Source: Methylocystaceae bacterium (GTDB lineage: Bacteria > Pseudomonadota > Alphaproteobacteria > Rhizobiales > Beijerinckiaceae). From it: 10,942 nt of DNA. The stretch lies in assembly GCA_003152255.1 (NCBI GenBank), contig PLZT01000525.1, forward strand, positions 1 through 10,942, given 5' to 3'. This document shows positions 1 through 7,882 of this stretch, in pieces. Each line of letters opens with the position of its first letter. Position 1 is the stretch's first letter. Below the pieces are notes generated by a model. It was not told where the DNA came from. It did not search any database and saw only the letters and a program-made list of their open reading frames with translations. Both the position numbers and the translations under genes were made by a program.

Positions 1-29
1 GCATCGAGGAGATCAAGCGCTCGCTGTAA
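1..29 (+). CDS. infB: Translation initiation factor IF-2, C-terminal end (partial)
   Basis: Only the last eight codons and a TAA stop are present, reading IEEIKRSL in the frame starting at base 3. An acidic-basic tail of this kind (EEI+R/K+L) is typical of the end of bacterial IF-2, and infB is the usual gene immediately upstream of rbfA. IF-2 is the GTPase that brings initiator tRNA to the 30S subunit. The call rests mainly on gene order, because so little sequence is inside the window; the body of the gene lies to the left. Confidence 0.75.
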
Positions 30-50
30 TGGCGGGCGGTCGGTCTTGTA

Positions 51-94
51 AGCGGAGAGGGTGGCGGGCGCGGCTTCGCCACGCTCTCTTCGCT
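51..94 (+). repeat. Long inverted repeat (hairpin) between infB and rbfA
   Basis: The left arm at 51-66 (AGCG, GAGAG, one unpaired G, GTGGCG) pairs with the right arm at 77-94 (CGCCAC, one G, CTCTC, two-T bulge, CGCT). This gives about 15 base pairs around a 10-base loop. No T-run follows, so it does not look like an ordinary intrinsic terminator. It lies within the operon transcript and could be a processing site or a partial attenuator; that role is inference. Confidence 0.55.
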
Positions 95-152
95 CAAGCG
101 CCCATGACTCGTATCGGCGTCTTGCCGAACTTTCCAAATCCTTGGCGTCAAC

Positions 153-590
153 ATGTCCAGAGCCCATCACCAATCCGGCGCGGAGCCGTCGCAGCGGATG
201 CTGCGCGTCGCCGAGCTTATCCGCCACGCCTCGGCGCAGGTCTTTGCGCGCGGCGAAATTACTGATCCCGTGTTGGAGAAGCATGTGGTCACGGTGTCTC
301 GCGTGAAAATGAGCCCGGACCTCAAGCTCGCGACCATCTTCGTGATGCCGCTCGGCGGCGCCGACGAGCCGGAGGTGCTGGCGGCTCTCGACCGGCATAA
401 GAAATTTTTGCGCGGCGAGCTGGCGCAAAAGATAAATCTGAAATTCGCGCCGGAGGTGCGGTTCCGCATCGACGACACATTCGACAATGTTTCGCGCATC
501 GACGCCTTGCTCAATTCGGACAAGGTGCGGCGCGATTTGCAGCCGCGCACTGACGGCGGCGACGAAGCCAGGGAAGACGGCGCCGCCTGA
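153..590 (+). CDS. rbfA: Ribosome-binding factor A
   Basis: A 145-residue protein, a usual length for alphaproteobacterial RbfA. RbfA binds the 30S subunit late in assembly, supports 16S rRNA 5'-end maturation and is needed for cold adaptation. The family pattern is visible: [13 protein letters not shown] near residues 14-26, then the KH-like core with [17 protein letters not shown] around 48-64, and [14 protein letters not shown] around 98-111. The tail after about residue 130 is charged and probably disordered. The ATG at 153 keeps the usual basic N-terminus before the RMLRV segment. No strong Shine-Dalgarno is visible before it; the internal Met16 would lose family sequence. The stop TGA overlaps the truB ATG (TGATG), so the two are very likely translationally coupled. 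infB upstream and truB downstream match the conserved operon order. Confidence 0.96.
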   Translation: MSRAHHQSGAEPSQRMLRVAELIRHASAQVFARGEITDPVLEKHVVTVSRVKMSPDLKLATIFVMPLGGADEPEVLAALDRHKKFLRGELAQKINLKFAPEVRFRIDDTFDNVSRIDALLNSDKVRRDLQPRTDGGDEAREDGAA

Positions 591-1492
591 TGAATCAACG
601 CAGATCGAACCGCGCCGTCGTCGACGGCTGGGTCGTGCTCGACAAACCTGTCGGCATGACCTCGACGCAAGCCGTCACGCGCTTGAAGCGCATCTACAAT
701 GGCAAGAAGGCCGGCCACGCCGGCACGCTCGATCCGCTGGCCTCGGGCATTTTGCCGGTCGCCTTCGGCGAGGCCACCAAAACCGTGCCCTTCGTGCAGG
801 ATGGCGAGAAGACCTATCTCTTCACCGTGCGCTGGGGCGCCGAGACCGACACCGACGACTCGGACGGCAAGATCGTCCGCGAGAGCGAGGCGCGGCCCGA
901 AGCCAGCGCGATCGCCGCGCTGCTGCCCCGGTTTGTCGGGGATATTCTGCAAACGCCGCCGCAATATTCGGCGATCAAGATCGCCGGCGAGCGCGCCTAT
1001 GATCTCGCCCGCGAGGGCGAACATGTCGAATTGCAGCCGCGCCCCGTCACCATTCACCGGCTCGAAATTCTGGAGTCCGCCGGCGACGAGACGAAGCTCG
1101 TGATGGACTGCGGCAAGGGCGCTTATGTCCGCGCCATCGCCCGCGATGTCGGGCGCCTGCTCGGCTGCTTCGGCCATGTGACGGCGCTGCGCCGCACGCG
1201 CGTCGGACCTTTTGTCGAACAGGACAGCTTCACTTTCGAGGAGATCGAAGCCGAGGGCGCCGCCGCCGAGGCGCTGCAATCGGTCGAAGCGGGGCTGACG
1301 GAACTGCCTTGCGTCGTTGTCGACCGCGACTCGGCGGCGCGCTTGCGGCGCGGCGGCTCGCTGATCCTGCGCGGCCGCGACGCGCCCGCCGGCGGCGTGA
1401 TCTATGCGTCCTGTGGCGGCGTTCCCGTGGCCTTCGGCGAAGTCATCGAGGGCGCGCTGTCGCCCTCGCGGGTGTTTAATCTGCCGTTTTAG
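590..1492 (+). CDS. truB: tRNA pseudouridine(55) synthase TruB
   Basis: A 300-residue protein that converts U55 of the tRNA T-loop to pseudouridine. The N-terminus carries DGWVVLDKPVGMTS (12-25), and the hallmark GHAGTLDPLASGIL follows with catalytic Asp48, the same number as the E. coli enzyme. Further family motifs are KTYLFTVRWGAETDTDD near 92-108, the TPPQYSAIKIAGERAYDLAR segment, and KGAYVRAIARDVG followed by the ALRRTRVGPF loop. The C-terminal part after about residue 215 is the shorter, less conserved PUA-like tail common in alphaproteobacteria. The start codon shares its A with the rbfA stop, which indicates coupled translation in the infB-rbfA-truB operon. The gene ends tail to tail with phaB, with a hairpin in the 60-base gap. 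Confidence 0.97.
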   Translation: MNQRRSNRAVVDGWVVLDKPVGMTSTQAVTRLKRIYNGKKAGHAGTLDPLASGILPVAFGEATKTVPFVQDGEKTYLFTVRWGAETDTDDSDGKIVRESEARPEASAIAALLPRFVGDILQTPPQYSAIKIAGERAYDLAREGEHVELQPRPVTIHRLEILESAGDETKLVMDCGKGAYVRAIARDVGRLLGCFGHVTALRRTRVGPFVEQDSFTFEEIEAEGAAAEALQSVEAGLTELPCVVVDRDSAARLRRGGSLILRGRDAPAGGVIYASCGGVPVAFGEVIEGALSPSRVFNLPF

Positions 1493-1494
1493 TC

Positions 1495-1526
1495 AAAAAA
1501 ATCCGGCGGCTGTCTCCAGCCGCCGG
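1495..1526 (-). terminator. Intrinsic terminator after phaB (convergent with truB)
   Basis: CCGGCGGCTG (1503-1512) and CAGCCGCCGG (1517-1526) form a perfect 10-base-pair stem with a TCTC loop. The seven A residues at 1495-1501 read as a U-tract in the minus-strand transcript, directly after the stem. This is a textbook rho-independent terminator for the phaA-phaB transcript. In the truB direction the hairpin forms but is followed by CGTAATTT rather than a U-run, so it would be weaker that way. Confidence 0.88.
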
Positions 1527-1552
1527 CGTAATTTCGCGTCTCGCATCCAACC

Positions 1553-2278
1553 TTACGTCAGATACTGCCCGCCATTGATGGTCAGCGTCGAGCCCGTGAT
1601 GAAGCCGGCGTCATCAGCCGCCAAAAACACCACGGCGCGGGCGATTTCCTCGGGCTCGCCGAGGCGGCCGACCGCGATGAACGGGATGATGTGCTTGTCG
1701 AGCACGTCCTGCGGCACCGCCTTCACCATTTCCGTGGCGATATAGCCCGGCGCGATCGCGTTGACGGTGATGCCCTTCGACGCGCTTTCCTGCGCCAGCG
1801 CCTTGACGAAGCCGATGTCGCCGGCTTTGGCGGCCGAGTAATTGGTCTGACCGGCCTGGCCCTTCTGGCCGTTGATCGACGAGATCACGATGATGCGGCC
1901 AAAGCCGCGGTCGCGCATGCCGTTGATGACTTGGCGCGTCACATTGAACAGCGAGCTCAGATTGGTGTTGATGACGGCGCTCCACTGCGCCAGCTCCATC
2001 TTATGGAACAGGCGATCCTTGGTGATGCCGGCGTTGTTCACGAGCACCTCGACCGGGCCGAGGTCTTTCTCTATTGCACCGATTCCGGCGGCGCAGGCGT
2101 CGTAATCGGAGACGTCGAACTTATAGACATTGATGCCGGTCTCGGCCTTGAACTTGTTGGCGGCTTCGTCGTTGCCGGCGTAAGTCGCGGCGACATTATA
2201 GCCCGCGGCCTTGAGCGCCTTGGAAATCGCCTCGCCGATGCCGCGCGTGCCGCCGGTCACAACTGCTACTCTCGCCAT
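1553..2278 (-). CDS. phaB: Acetoacetyl-CoA reductase (NADPH-type, SDR family)
   Basis: A 241-residue short-chain dehydrogenase that reduces acetoacetyl-CoA to (R)-3-hydroxybutyryl-CoA, the second step of PHB synthesis, in the cytoplasm. Visible features are the Rossmann nucleotide motif TGGTRGIG (8-15), NNAG (81-84), the PhaB-specific stretch SSINGQKGQAGQTNYSAAKAG with Ser134, Tyr147 and Lys151 as catalytic residues, PGYIATEMV (178-186) and the C-terminal ITGSTLTINGG. The GQKGQxGQTNYS signature separates it from FabG. The start at 2278 is preceded by ACGGAGAA with good spacing; the frame stays open further upstream, but that extension runs through the intergenic palindrome. It lies 107 bases downstream of phaA on the same strand and ends at a strong terminator, so the two genes likely form one operon. 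Confidence 0.96.
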   Translation of the reverse strand: MARVAVVTGGTRGIGEAISKALKAAGYNVAATYAGNDEAANKFKAETGINVYKFDVSDYDACAAGIGAIEKDLGPVEVLVNNAGITKDRLFHKMELAQWSAVINTNLSSLFNVTRQVINGMRDRGFGRIIVISSINGQKGQAGQTNYSAAKAGDIGFVKALAQESASKGITVNAIAPGYIATEMVKAVPQDVLDKHIIPFIAVGRLGEPEEIARAVVFLAADDAGFITGSTLTINGGQYLT

Positions 2279-2333
2279 ACTGTTTCTCCGTGATCTTGAA
2301 TTTTCGTGTTCGAATGGATTGACGCGGCCCGCG

Positions 2334-2359
2334 CCCTCTCCCCATTCGCGGGGAGAGGG
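2334..2359. repeat. GC-rich palindromic intergenic repeat between phaA and phaB
   Basis: CCCTCTCCCC (2334-2343), loop ATTCGC, then GGGGAGAGGG (2350-2359) gives a perfect 10-base-pair inverted repeat. It lies in the 107-base gap between the phaA stop and the phaB start. The sequence matches a dispersed intergenic palindrome seen many times in rhizobial and related genomes (recalled pattern, copy number not checked here). In the phaA-phaB mRNA it would fold into a stable hairpin with no U-run after it, which could protect or cleave the message between the two cistrons. Confidence 0.75.
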
Positions 2360-2385
2360 TTGGGATAGGAACGCGCCGCCTGAAT

Positions 2386-3837
<1,452 letters not shown>

Positions 3838-4455
3838 ATGAGCATCGAAAAAAAACCAACCACGATAAAAAAATACGCCAATCGCCGCTTATATGACACG
3901 GGAACAAGCACTTATGTAACATTGGAGGATCTCGCCACGATGGTTAAGCGCGGAGAGGATTTCGTGGTCAGCGACGCCAAGACCGGCGACGACATCACTC
4001 GTCCCGTGCTGGCGCAGATCATTTTCGAGCAGGAAGGCAAGGACGGCCAGAGCCTGCTGCCGATTTCCTTCCTGCGACAATTGATCCGCTTTTACGGCGA
4101 CTCGATGCAGATGCTGGTGCCGAGCTATCTCGAATTTTCGATCGACAAGCTCACCCGCGACCAACAGAAATTCCGCGACCAGTTCACCTCGGCGCTGGGC
4201 TCCGCGCCCTTTGGCGAGCCGACCCGAGCCGCTTTCGTCGCGATGGAGGAGCAGGCGCGCAAGAATATGGCGGTGTTCCGTCAGGCGTTGACCATGTTCA
4301 ATCCGTTCGGCATGGCCGTCGATGGCGTCGCCACGACCACCCCGGGCGAAGAGGGTGAAGGCGGGAGCGCCAAGCAGCAGTCCGACGTGGACGATCTCAA
4401 GCGCCAGCTCGAGGCGCTCAACAAGCGGATCGACAAGCTTTCGGGCGAGAGCTGA
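3838..4455 (+). CDS. phaR: Polyhydroxyalkanoate synthesis repressor PhaR
   Basis: A 205-residue cytoplasmic regulator that binds both DNA and PHB granules and represses phasin and PHB genes until polymer forms. The N-terminal DNA-binding domain (PHB_acc_N type) is unmistakable: IKKYANRRLYDTGTSTYVTLEDLATMVKRGEDFVVSDAKTGDDITRPVLAQIIFEQE (residues 10-66) with LLPISFLRQLIRFYGDSMQ after it. The middle holds the granule-associated (PHB_acc) part, and DVDDLKRQLEALNKRIDKL (183-201) is a heptad-like coiled coil. The start at 3838 gives the standard MS-x-KKPTTIKKYANRR N-terminus; an in-frame TTG at 3772 would add an unlikely Arg/Gly-rich extension. Codons 4-12 contain A-runs of eight and seven bases. 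The gene diverges from phaA and ends 11 bases from the convergent EAL gene, with no clear terminator between them. Confidence 0.96.
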   Translation: MSIEKKPTTIKKYANRRLYDTGTSTYVTLEDLATMVKRGEDFVVSDAKTGDDITRPVLAQIIFEQEGKDGQSLLPISFLRQLIRFYGDSMQMLVPSYLEFSIDKLTRDQQKFRDQFTSALGSAPFGEPTRAAFVAMEEQARKNMAVFRQALTMFNPFGMAVDGVATTTPGEEGEGGSAKQQSDVDDLKRQLEALNKRIDKLSGES

Positions 4456-4466
4456 GCGGGGGCGGC

Positions 4467-6296
4467 CTATCGCCGCAGCGTCACGTGCCGGGCGCGAAAG
4501 GCCTGCGCGTTCTCCGGTCCGGCGCTGCCGAACAGCGCGCCCTGGAAATAATCGACGCCCCATTCGCGCAGCAGGGCGGCGGTTTCCTCGTCCTCGACCC
4601 ATTCGGCGACGACCTTGAGCTCCAGGTGGCGCGCGAGGTCGATCAGCGTGCGCACGAAAAACCGGTCGTCCGCCGAATTGACGATGTTCTGCACGAAGGC
4701 GCCGTCGATTTTCACGAGGTCGAAGGCGAGGGCGCGCAGATTGCGGAACGAGGTATGGCCGGCGCCGAAATCGTCCATCGCGACCTTCACGCCGAGTTTT
4801 TTGCACTGGGCGATGACGACGCTGGTCGCCGCTATGTCCTCGATCATGCTGGTTTCGGTGATCTCCACGGTCAGCCGCTCCGCCGCGCCCGGATTGGCCA
4901 GCACGCCCGCCGTCAGGCGATCCGGCCATTCCGGATCGAGAATGGTCGGAAGCGCCGCGTTGACCGAGAGGCGCAGATCCTGGTTTTCGTTGAGGCAGAC
5001 CAGAGCCAGCTCAAGCACGCGCTGATCCAGCAGCCGCACCAGCCCGGCCTTTTCCGCGACCGGCAGGATCGAGCCCGGCGTCACCATCGAGCCGTCCGCC
5101 AGCCGCACGCGCAGCAGGGCCTCGTAGAAAGCGGTGCGGCCATCCGCGGCGTGCACGATCGGCTGGAAGGCCAGCTCCACTCGCCGTTCGTTGAGCGCCG
5201 AGACGATATTGTCGGCGATTTGCAGCGCGTGCAGCCGCGAGTCCTCGCGCGCAAGCGACGCGCCATAGGCGACGAAGCGCGCGCCGGCGCGCTGGCGCGC
5301 GATGTCTAGCGCCTCCTCCGCGTGCTGGAACAGCACTTGGGTGGTTCGTCCGTCGCGGGGCCCGACGACTCCGCCGATGCGGATCGTCGCGGGAATGGCG
5401 CCCGCCGAGGTTTCGAACGGCGCGGCGGTGACTGCTTCGATCAGTCGCATCGCGGCGAATTTGGCTTCCTCGGGGCCGCAATCCGGCAGCACCAGCGCGA
5501 ACTTATTGCCGGCGTGCCGCGCGACGAGATCGTGGGCGCGAAGATTGGCGGACAGGCGCGCGGCCAGCCCGGCGATCACCTCGTCGCCGGCGTCGTAACC
5601 ATAGGTGCGGTTGAGGACGAAAAGATTCTCAAGCGCGACGAGCATCACCGCGAAGGCTTTCCGGTTGCGCTCCGTCTGGTCGAGAATCCGCTGCATTTGT
5701 TCGGTCAGATGCGTGCGGTTCAAGGCGCCGGTCAGCGTGTCGAATTGCGATTGCCGCGCCAGTTGTCGTTCCTTGTTGTGCCGCTCGGTGACGACCCGCA
5801 CGACGCCATGCGCGCGCGCCGGCCGCCCATCCACGCCCTTGAACCAGCAACCCGTGTCTTCGAGCCAGATCGAGCCGGCGCCGCCGGCCTCGCGCGGCGC
5901 GACGATCGCATAGGTGATCTGATAGAGCACGCCCGCGCCCTCGTCGGCGCGTTCCGATTTAACGATCTCGTCGTAGCGGGAGGTCGCGCTTTCCGGGGCG
6001 AGCAGCGCTCCGAACGCCATGCCGGACGACAAATCGATCTCCGCGAGGGAGGGCAGGGCCCGCGCGAGATTTTCGCCCCAGCACAGCCGATCGGTTATCA
6101 AATCCCAATCGTAGATCACCTCGCCGATCGAATTGAGAATGGCCCGAGAATCGACGCTCTGCGTCCCGACGATCGCGGGCGCCTCGACCGCTTTCGCGGG
6201 AGCCGCGGGGACGGGAGTCGCGGGGATTAGCGGCTTCGCCGGCGTCTCGGGAATAGGCGCGGAGACCATCCTGGAAGCAAGGTGTCGCAACTGCAT
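4467..6296 (-). CDS. PAS-GGDEF-EAL protein, probable c-di-GMP phosphodiesterase
   Basis: A 609-residue soluble signalling protein. Residues 12-42 are a Pro/Ala-rich linker; about 50-175 is a PAS-like sensor segment (ILNSIGEVIYDWDLITDRLCWGENL at 53-77). Residues 180-340 form a GGDEF domain starting FDTLTGALNRTHL, but the active-site GGDEF is replaced by AGNKF (262-266), so cyclase activity is unlikely. Residues 355-600 form an EAL domain with the catalytic set apparently intact: EALLR (Glu392), Asn446 in LSVN, Glu478 in VEIT, DDFGAG (508-513), KIDG (529-532), and Gln585 in YFQG. AEWVE replaces the more usual AEGVE. It should hydrolyse c-di-GMP, with the GGDEF domain perhaps sensing GTP. The start at 6296 has AGGA seven bases before it. 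It lies 79 bases downstream of the cupin gene on the same strand. No transmembrane segment is seen. Confidence 0.9.
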   Translation of the reverse strand: MQLRHLASRMVSAPIPETPAKPLIPATPVPAAPAKAVEAPAIVGTQSVDSRAILNSIGEVIYDWDLITDRLCWGENLARALPSLAEIDLSSGMAFGALLAPESATSRYDEIVKSERADEGAGVLYQITYAIVAPREAGGAGSIWLEDTGCWFKGVDGRPARAHGVVRVVTERHNKERQLARQSQFDTLTGALNRTHLTEQMQRILDQTERNRKAFAVMLVALENLFVLNRTYGYDAGDEVIAGLAARLSANLRAHDLVARHAGNKFALVLPDCGPEEAKFAAMRLIEAVTAAPFETSAGAIPATIRIGGVVGPRDGRTTQVLFQHAEEALDIARQRAGARFVAYGASLAREDSRLHALQIADNIVSALNERRVELAFQPIVHAADGRTAFYEALLRVRLADGSMVTPGSILPVAEKAGLVRLLDQRVLELALVCLNENQDLRLSVNAALPTILDPEWPDRLTAGVLANPGAAERLTVEITETSMIEDIAATSVVIAQCKKLGVKVAMDDFGAGHTSFRNLRALAFDLVKIDGAFVQNIVNSADDRFFVRTLIDLARHLELKVVAEWVEDEETAALLREWGVDYFQGALFGSAGPENAQAFRARHVTLRR

Positions 6297-6326
6297 GGGC
6301 GCGTCCTATGAATTTAAACGACCAAC

Positions 6327-6357
6327 ATTATCACGCATATTGGCGTCGATATGTAAA
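6327..6357 (-). promoter_or_regulatory. Candidate sigma-70 promoter for the EAL gene
   Basis: In the AT-rich 79-base gap between the cupin stop and the EAL gene start, the minus strand carries TTTACA (6357-6352) and GATAAT (6332-6327), each one mismatch from consensus, with a 19-base spacer that is slightly long. The predicted start would lie about 20-25 bases before the AGGA ribosome site. The local AT-richness against a GC-rich background supports a promoter, but read-through from gloB-cupin is also possible. Confidence 0.4.
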
Positions 6358-6375
6358 TTCGGCGTTAGTACAATG

Positions 6376-6918
6376 TTATGCGTTTGCTTTCCCAGCGATA
6401 ATTCTCTCCTCGCTCGAGGCTCGCGGCGAGGCGTCCGCCGCCGGCGGCGCGAAATCCTTAAGCGCGAAATCCCCAAGTACGAGGTCCCCGGGCGCGAGTT
6501 CGAACTTGGCGAAATCGAACCCCGGCGCGACCACGCAGCTCACCAGGGTCCAGGCTCCAAGGGTGCGGGCCGCCTGCCAGCAATGCGCGGGGACGACGGC
6601 CTGCGGGCGCTCGCCGGCCAGAATATCGGAGCCGAGCCGTTGGTCGGTCGTCGTCCGGCCGTCGGCGGACAAAGACAGCAGCAGGGGCGCGCCGGCGTGA
6701 AAAAGCCAGATCTCGGCCGCGTCGATCCTGTGCCAGGCGGAAGCGCGCCCGGCTTCGAGCAGAAAATAGATCGCGGTCGAGGCGGCGCGCCCCGGCGCGA
6801 CTTGAAGGCCGTCGCAAAAGGTCTCGCGATAAAACCCGCCCTCGGGATGCGGCGCGAGGCCCAGCGTCTCGATCAGCCGCCGCGCGTCGAGGTCGCCCGG
6901 AGAGGCCGCCGCGCTCAT
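6376..6918 (-). CDS. Cupin superfamily protein, DUF985 (cupin_5) family
   Basis: A 180-residue single-domain cupin of the DUF985 family. Family motifs in order: LIETLGLAPHPEGGFYRET (15-33), STAIYFLLEAGRASAWHRIDAAEIW (47-71) with the conserved WHRID, LGSDILAGERPQAVVPAHCWQAA (95-117) and TLVSCVVAPGFDFAKFELA (124-142). His63 and Glu69 lie where cupin metal ligands are expected, but the family has no settled biochemical role; sugar- or small-metabolite-related functions have been suggested from fold similarity. The C-terminal 25 residues are low-complexity. The start ATG at 6918 overlaps the gloB stop in an ATGA arrangement, so it is translationally coupled to gloB. A longer open frame upstream lies inside gloB in another frame and is not used. 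Confidence 0.9.
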   Translation of the reverse strand: MSAAASPGDLDARRLIETLGLAPHPEGGFYRETFCDGLQVAPGRAASTAIYFLLEAGRASAWHRIDAAEIWLFHAGAPLLLSLSADGRTTTDQRLGSDILAGERPQAVVPAHCWQAARTLGAWTLVSCVVAPGFDFAKFELAPGDLVLGDFALKDFAPPAADASPRASSEERIIAGKANA

Positions 6919-7691
6919 GCGCGAAAGCCGTTTTTGCGCTCGCGCATTATCGCGAACACTTCGACGGGATCTTCGCCGCTCATGCCCATGGCGCGCTGCA
7001 CCAGCGGGTCTTCCGTGCGCAGAAACGGGTTGGTGGCGCGCTCCAGGCTTATCGTCGTCGGCAGCGTATATTGGCCGGCGGCGCGCAGCGCGTCGACCTC
7101 GCGCGCGCGATCCAGCAGCATCGGGTTTTGCGGGTCGACCGTGAGCGCGAAACGGGCGTTGGCTTGCGTATATTCGTGGCCGCAATAGACGCGGGTCTCG
7201 TCCGGCAGTTCGGTCAGCTTCTCCAGCGAATCATACATCGTCTCCGGCGTTCCCTCGAAGATCCGCCCGCAGCCCAGCGAAAACAGCGTGTCGCCGACGA
7301 ACACGGCTTCGTCCTCGGTGAAATGATAGGCGAGATGTCCCGTGGTGTGGCCGGGGGTTTCGAGCACCCGCGCCAGGGACTCGCCGATGGCGACCTCGTC
7401 TCCCTCGCCGACGGCTATGTCGATCCCGCCCAACCTCGCCACGTCCTTGCGCGCGCCGACCACGAAAAGGCCCGGGAACGCCGCGCGCAGGGCAGGGACT
7501 CCCTGCACATGATCGAGGTGATGATGGGTCAGCAGCGCATGGGTCAGTCGCCAGCCGAGGCGCTCGGCCTCGCGGCGAATAGCCTCGCCGTCCGGCGCGT
7601 CGATCGACGCCGCCGCGCCGCTCGCCTGGTCGCGGACGAGCAGGCCAAAATTATCCTCTAGGCAAATGAACTGGTGGATTTCGAGCCCCAT
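6915..7691 (-). CDS. gloB: Hydroxyacylglutathione hydrolase (glyoxalase II)
   Basis: A 258-residue metallo-beta-lactamase-fold enzyme that hydrolyses S-D-lactoylglutathione to D-lactate and glutathione, the second step of methylglyoxal detoxification. The binuclear metal site is complete: THHHLDH (55-61), His115 in GHTTGH, Asp134 in VFVGDTLFSLGCGRIFEG, and His172 in YCGHEYT. The glyoxalase II C-terminal helical domain is present with NPFLRTEDP (221-229) and the Arg/Lys-rich end (MRERKNGFRA) that binds glutathione. The start at 7691 follows AGGAG with seven-base spacing. The stop TGA overlaps the start of the cupin gene, so the two form an operon that may run on into the EAL gene. It diverges from the M23 peptidase gene across about 190 bases. 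Confidence 0.95.
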   Translation of the reverse strand: MGLEIHQFICLEDNFGLLVRDQASGAAASIDAPDGEAIRREAERLGWRLTHALLTHHHLDHVQGVPALRAAFPGLFVVGARKDVARLGGIDIAVGEGDEVAIGESLARVLETPGHTTGHLAYHFTEDEAVFVGDTLFSLGCGRIFEGTPETMYDSLEKLTELPDETRVYCGHEYTQANARFALTVDPQNPMLLDRAREVDALRAAGQYTLPTTISLERATNPFLRTEDPLVQRAMGMSGEDPVEVFAIMRERKNGFRA

Positions 7692-7882
7692 GCGGCTTCT
7701 CCTCTCGCTAATTCCCGCGGCGCCTTATGCCAGTTTCGCGCCGTGTCGGTCTTCCGATCCAGGCTTTGGGAAGCATTAACCTTAATATTGTTTCATCATT
7801 CAGCGAGGCCGCCGCGGCTCGGCGGTGGCGGCGGGTCGAGAACAGCGGCGCCGGCGGCGTAACGCCGGCCAGGAAAAGTCAC
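7692..7882. promoter_or_regulatory. Divergent intergenic region between gloB and the M23 peptidase
   Basis: This 191-base gap should hold both promoters. A short AT-rich block at 7771-7800 contains ATTAA-CC-TTAAT (7775-7786), a 5-base inverted repeat that also reads as two TTAA half-sites. The spacing does not fit a full CtrA site (TTAA-N7-TTAA). The rest is very GC-rich with two hairpins: CCGCCG/CGGCGG around 7811-7826 and the stronger one at 7850-7869. No confident -35/-10 pair was found. Confidence 0.4.
7850..7869 (+). repeat. Hairpin just before the M23 ribosome-binding site
   Basis: GCCGGCG (7850-7856) and CGCCGGC (7863-7869) form a perfect seven-base-pair GC stem with loop GCGTAA. It ends one base before the AGGA Shine-Dalgarno (7871-7874) of the M23 gene. 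Its position could affect ribosome loading on that mRNA, which is inference. Confidence 0.5.

Noticed and set aside
167..1279. 370-codon minus-strand open frame opposite rbfA and truB
   Set aside because: It is a shadow of two well-recognised genes in GC-rich DNA, has no family motifs and has low-complexity composition.
6376..7185. Longer 269-residue form of the cupin
   Set aside because: The extra N-terminus is an Arg/Ala-rich out-of-frame read of gloB; the ATGA overlap at 6915-6918 gives the family-typical start.
7775..7786. CtrA binding site (TTAACCTTAA)
   Set aside because: The two TTAA half-sites are separated by two bases, not the seven of the consensus.
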